Of a stretch of 64,000 nucleotides of DNA, positions 60,978-64,000 are shown piece by piece. This DNA comes from Pseudactinotalea sp. HY158. Its GTDB lineage: Bacteria > Actinomycetota > Actinomycetes > Actinomycetales > Beutenbergiaceae. Location of the stretch: NCBI RefSeq assembly GCF_009660225.1, contig NZ_CP045920.1, positions 558,001 through 622,000 on the forward strand, read 5' to 3'. Position numbers and translations under genes: made by a program. Within the stretch, counting starts at the first letter, position 1; the number at the start of each line of letters is the position of its first letter. The notes beneath the pieces were generated by a model. That model saw nothing but the letters and a program-made list of their open reading frames with translations, did not search any database and was not told the origin of the DNA.

Positions 60978-62627
60978 TCAGCCCGGCTGCCCGGGCGAGG
61001 TGCCGGCGTCCATGATCCGGTAGGCGTAGCCCTGCTCGGCGAGGAACCGCTGCCGGTGGGCGGCGAAGTCCGCGTCCACCGTGTCGCGGGCGACGACCGT
61101 GTAGAAGTGGGCGGTGCGCCCGTCCTTCTTCGGGCGCATGATGCGGCCGAGTCGCTGGGCCTCCTCCTGTCGGGAGCCGAACGTGCCCGAGACCTGGATC
61201 GCGACCGCCGCCTCGGGCAGGTCGATCGAGAAGTTCGCCACCTTGCTCACGACGAGCACCCGGATCCGGCCGGTGCGGAACTCCTCGAACAGCTCCTGGC
61301 GTTGCTTGACGGTCGTGGCCCCCGTGATGAGCGGGGCCTCGAGATGACCCGAGAGCTCCTCGAGCTGGTCGATGTACTGGCCGATCACGAGTACCTGATC
61401 GTGTGGATGGGCCGCCACGAGTTGCTCGACCACCCGCACCTTGCCCGGCGCGGAGGCGGCGAGGCGGTACTTCTCCTCGGGCTCCGCGCTCGCGTAGACC
61501 ATCCGTTCGCCCTGGGGCAGGTCGAGGCGCACCTCGACGCAGTCCGCCGGCGCGATATAGCCCTGCGCCTCGATGTCCTTCCACGGGGCGTCGTAGCGCT
61601 TCGGGCCGATGAGCGAGAACACCTCGTCCTCCCGGCCGTCCTCGCGCACGAGCGTGGCCGTGAGCCCGAGCCGGCGCCGGGCCTGCAGGTCCGCAGTCAT
61701 CCGGAAGATCGGGGCGGGAAGCAGGTGCACCTCGTCGTAGAGGATGAGGCCCCAGTCGCGGGCGTCGAGCAGGTCGAGGTGGGTGTAGACGCCCTTGCGG
61801 CGGGTCGTGAGCACCTGATAGGTCGCGATCGTCACGGGCCGGATCTCCTTGCGGGCACCGGAGTACTCGCCGATCTCGTCCTCGGTCAGGGTGGTGCGCC
61901 GGAGCAGCTCGTCGCGCCACTGCCGCGCCGAGACCGTGTTCGTCACGAGGATGAGGGTGGTCGCCTCCGCCCGGGCCATCGCCGCCGCGCCCACGATGGT
62001 CTTGCCCGCCCCGCAGGGAAGCACGACGACGCCGGAGCCGCCGTGCCAGAACCCCTCGACCGCCTCCTCCTGGTAGGGCCGCAGCGCCCACGTGTCGGTC
62101 ACGAGGCCGATCGCGTGCGCCTCGCCGTCGACGTAGCCCGCGAGATCCTCCGCGGGCCAGCCGAGCTTGACGAGCACCTGCTTGAGGTGGCCCCGCTGGC
62201 TCGGGTGCACCGCGACGCTCACCTCGTCGATCCGCTCGCCCACGAGGCCCGCCATCCGCTTGGACCGCAGCACCTCGGTGAGCACCGCCACCTCCACCGC
62301 GTGCAGCACGAGGCCGTGGGTGGGGTGGGCCACGAGCTGGAGCCGGCCGTAGCGGGACATGGTCTCCGCGACGTCGACGAGCAGCGAATGCGGCACCGGA
62401 TAGCGCGAATACGTGATGAGGGCGTCGACCACGTGCTCGGCGTCGAAGCCCGCGGCCCGTGCGTTCCACAGCCCCAGCGGCGTGAGCCGGTAGGTGTGGA
62501 TGTGCTCGGGCGCCCGTTCCAACTCCGCGAACGGCGCGATCGCCCGCCGGCAGGCGCCCGCATCCGGGTGGTCGACCTCGAGCAGGAGGGTCTTGTCGGA
62601 CTGGACGATGAGCGGGCCGGTGGTCAT
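60978..62627 (-). CDS. XPB-type DNA repair helicase
   Basis: The 549-residue protein has the superfamily 2 helicase motifs of bacterial XPB: VVVLPCGAGKTIVGAAAMA (motif I), TNTVSARQWRDELLRR (Ia), ILYDEVHLLPAPIFRM (DEVH, II), GLTATLVREDGREDEVF (III), VSKVANFSIDLPEA and RLGRIMRPKKDGR (VI). The N-terminal 190 residues form the damage-recognition-like domain of the family. XPB homologues are common in actinobacteria and unwind damaged DNA 3' to 5'. No Bax1-type nuclease gene is adjacent in the window. Confidence 0.93.
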   Translation of the reverse strand: MTTGPLIVQSDKTLLLEVDHPDAGACRRAIAPFAELERAPEHIHTYRLTPLGLWNARAAGFDAEHVVDALITYSRYPVPHSLLVDVAETMSRYGRLQLVAHPTHGLVLHAVEVAVLTEVLRSKRMAGLVGERIDEVSVAVHPSQRGHLKQVLVKLGWPAEDLAGYVDGEAHAIGLVTDTWALRPYQEEAVEGFWHGGSGVVVLPCGAGKTIVGAAAMARAEATTLILVTNTVSARQWRDELLRRTTLTEDEIGEYSGARKEIRPVTIATYQVLTTRRKGVYTHLDLLDARDWGLILYDEVHLLPAPIFRMTADLQARRRLGLTATLVREDGREDEVFSLIGPKRYDAPWKDIEAQGYIAPADCVEVRLDLPQGERMVYASAEPEEKYRLAASAPGKVRVVEQLVAAHPHDQVLVIGQYIDQLEELSGHLEAPLITGATTVKQRQELFEEFRTGRIRVLVVSKVANFSIDLPEAAVAIQVSGTFGSRQEEAQRLGRIMRPKKDGRTAHFYTVVARDTVDADFAAHRQRFLAEQGYAYRIMDAGTSPGQPG

Positions 62628-62703
62628 CCACCCATTGTCTCAGCCTCCGCCCACGCGCCGGGTGAGTGATCGCACACCCCCGGACGAGCCTCGGCCCCGG
62701 CCC

Positions 62704-63983
62704 TCAGAAGATCCAGTCGACCACGGGCGCGACGGGCCACGACAGCGCCGTCGACGCCGCCGCGAGCGCCCCCGGGTCCGCCGCCGCGACGAGCCCGGCG
62801 GCGCGAGCGCCGCGAGCGACGTCCCGCCCAGGTACGCCGCGCTCAGCTCGCGCACGTCGAGCGAGAGGTGAGCTGCGTCGTCCGTACGCGTGACCTCGGG
62901 GTGGTCCCACGCGCGCCCGCGCAGCCGCCAGCGCCCGGCGCTCGCGGGCAGGAGGTCGTCGGTCAGCTCGAGGACGACGTCCACGTCGCCCGCGAGCGTG
63001 CGCGCCGTGAGCGCCCCGGGCACGTCGACGAGGCGCAGCCAGGAGTTGTCCTGGTAGGTCGGGCTGCAACGGCGCAGGTCGAGCAGCCAGTCGAGCAGCG
63101 GATCGTCGAGCGCGAGCATCGGCGTGCGGATCGTCGTCATGAGGTCGAGGTCGAGGAGCACCCGCCACAGCCGGTGGGTCGCGGCGGGGTCGAGGCCCAC
63201 GGCCCCGCCCACGCGCACGACCCCGGTCGGGCCGGCCGCCTCCCAGGCGAGCGAGCGGCGGAACGTGGCATAGGCGCGCACCTCCGCACCGCGCACGAGC
63301 ACGACCTTGCGGGCCTCGAGACCGCCCCGCAGGGCGGGGGTGTCGGCGGCGCGGGAGGCCGCCAGCGCCGGGGTCTCCCACGTGGCCCAGCCCGGACGCC
63401 CCAGGCCCCGGCGGCCGTGCTCGCGATGCACCCCGGACACGAGGTCGGCGTGCACCGCGGGGTCCCAGTCGGCGATCTCGACGGTCAGCTCCGCGGCCTC
63501 GCGCGCGGCCGGGCCGGGCAGCGGGCGCAGCTCGGCGGCGCGCGGGATGGTCAACTCGAGGTGGCGGGTGGCCAGGCCGTAGCCGAAGCGGCCGTAGATC
63601 GCCGGCTCGGCGGCCGTGAGCCCGGAGACCACCTCGCCCGCCTCGACGCAGCCGGCCAGGTGCCGGGTGATCATCGCCCGGAGCAGTCCCCGGCGCCGAT
63701 GCCCCGGATGCACGCCGACCCACGTGAGCCAGCCGCAGCGGGCGTGTCCGCCGGGCACGGGGTAGGCCGCGAGCGGGTGGGTCGAATGGATCGCGGCGAG
63801 CGGGCCGCCGGGTTCGGGGCCCGATTCGATTCCCCACGTGCGCTCCCACGTGAGCGGATCGGGCGCGGTGAGCTGGTCCTCGAGGCTCGTGCCGGTGGGG
63901 AAGACCATCGTGTCCAGGCCCACGACCTCCCGCCGGCGCTCGGGTCCGAGCCGGACGAATCTGTACGGTGCGGGCACGGTCAT
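62704..63983 (-). pseudogene. Eis-like GNAT acetyltransferase with a C-terminal frameshift
   Basis: The protein begins with an Eis-type GNAT domain (LTWVGVHPGHRRRGLLRAMI, acetyl-CoA binding) and a second GNAT-like fold, then a sterol-carrier-like C-terminal part. The frame from the ATG at 63983 reads normally to about 62820 (LGGTSLAALA), then turns into an Arg-rich tail ending at 62640. The expected end (AGLVAAADPG to a terminal VVDWIF, stop 62704-62706) is in the next frame. One missing base near 62805-62822 would explain it. Eis proteins usually need the C-terminal carboxylate for catalysis, so activity is doubtful unless this is a sequencing error in a GC-rich run. Confidence 0.75.
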
Positions 63984-64000
63984 GGGCCCAGTCTGGCGAG

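Overview
The window is high-G+C DNA (above 70% in most sampled lines), almost fully coding, with many 4-base stop/start overlaps, GTG starts, probable leaderless promoters, a fused RmlC-RmlD protein, a fused ModBC protein and a bacterial XPB-type helicase. This points to an actinobacterium, most likely of the Micrococcales. The genus cannot be fixed from the sequence alone. No rRNA, tRNA, CRISPR array, transposase or integrase was seen.

Region 1 (about 1-37.8 kb) is a large surface-polysaccharide locus. It holds the 5' half of a MalT/LuxR-like ATPase regulator, an initiating phosphoglycosyl transferase, an ABC exporter, Wzy-, Wzz- and Wzx-like assembly proteins, four glycosyltransferases, a pyruvyl transferase with an F420-hydrogenase-beta-like partner, an asparagine-synthetase-like protein and two paralogous exported beta-helix proteins. 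It also holds a carrier-protein cassette (ACP, adenylate-forming ligase, AcpS, a Ser-less second carrier, AsnB, a NAD-synthetase-like enzyme and a hexapeptide acyltransferase). Nucleotide-sugar genes for UDP-glucuronate and dTDP-rhamnose close the region.

Region 2 (28.4-32.9 kb), embedded in the polysaccharide locus, is a lasso-peptide gene cluster in two convergent halves. The + half encodes a PqqD/RRE protein, a B2 leader peptidase and an HPr-kinase-like protein. The - half encodes a nucleotidyltransferase-like protein, a 46-residue precursor and an unusually short cyclase. The precursor ends in Ser, the residue phosphorylated by the related kinase in the paeninodin system, so a phosphorylated lasso peptide is predicted. 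TCACC motifs in an exact 11-bp register lie in front of both halves and in front of several polysaccharide operons. They look like direct-repeat operators of a PhoP/OmpR-type regulator and suggest shared control.

Region 3 (37.8-41.5 kb) is a molybdenum-cofactor operon (SDR, moeB-rhodanese, moeA, moaC). Region 5 (54.0-57.2 kb) is a molybdate-uptake operon (HTH-Mop protein, modA, modBC). Between them, region 4 (41.6-53.7 kb) is a catabolic cluster of visibly lower G+C: an RbsABC-like sugar transporter with two permeases, four or five dehydrogenases related to sugar-acid and polyol metabolism, an alpha/beta hydrolase and a divergent IclR regulator. It looks like an insertion into a formerly continuous molybdenum locus.

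Region 6 (57.2-64 kb) is housekeeping in character: a histidine kinase/response regulator pair, a NYN-domain protein, a class I glutamine amidotransferase, an XPB-type helicase and an Eis-like acetyltransferase whose C-terminal end is frameshifted.
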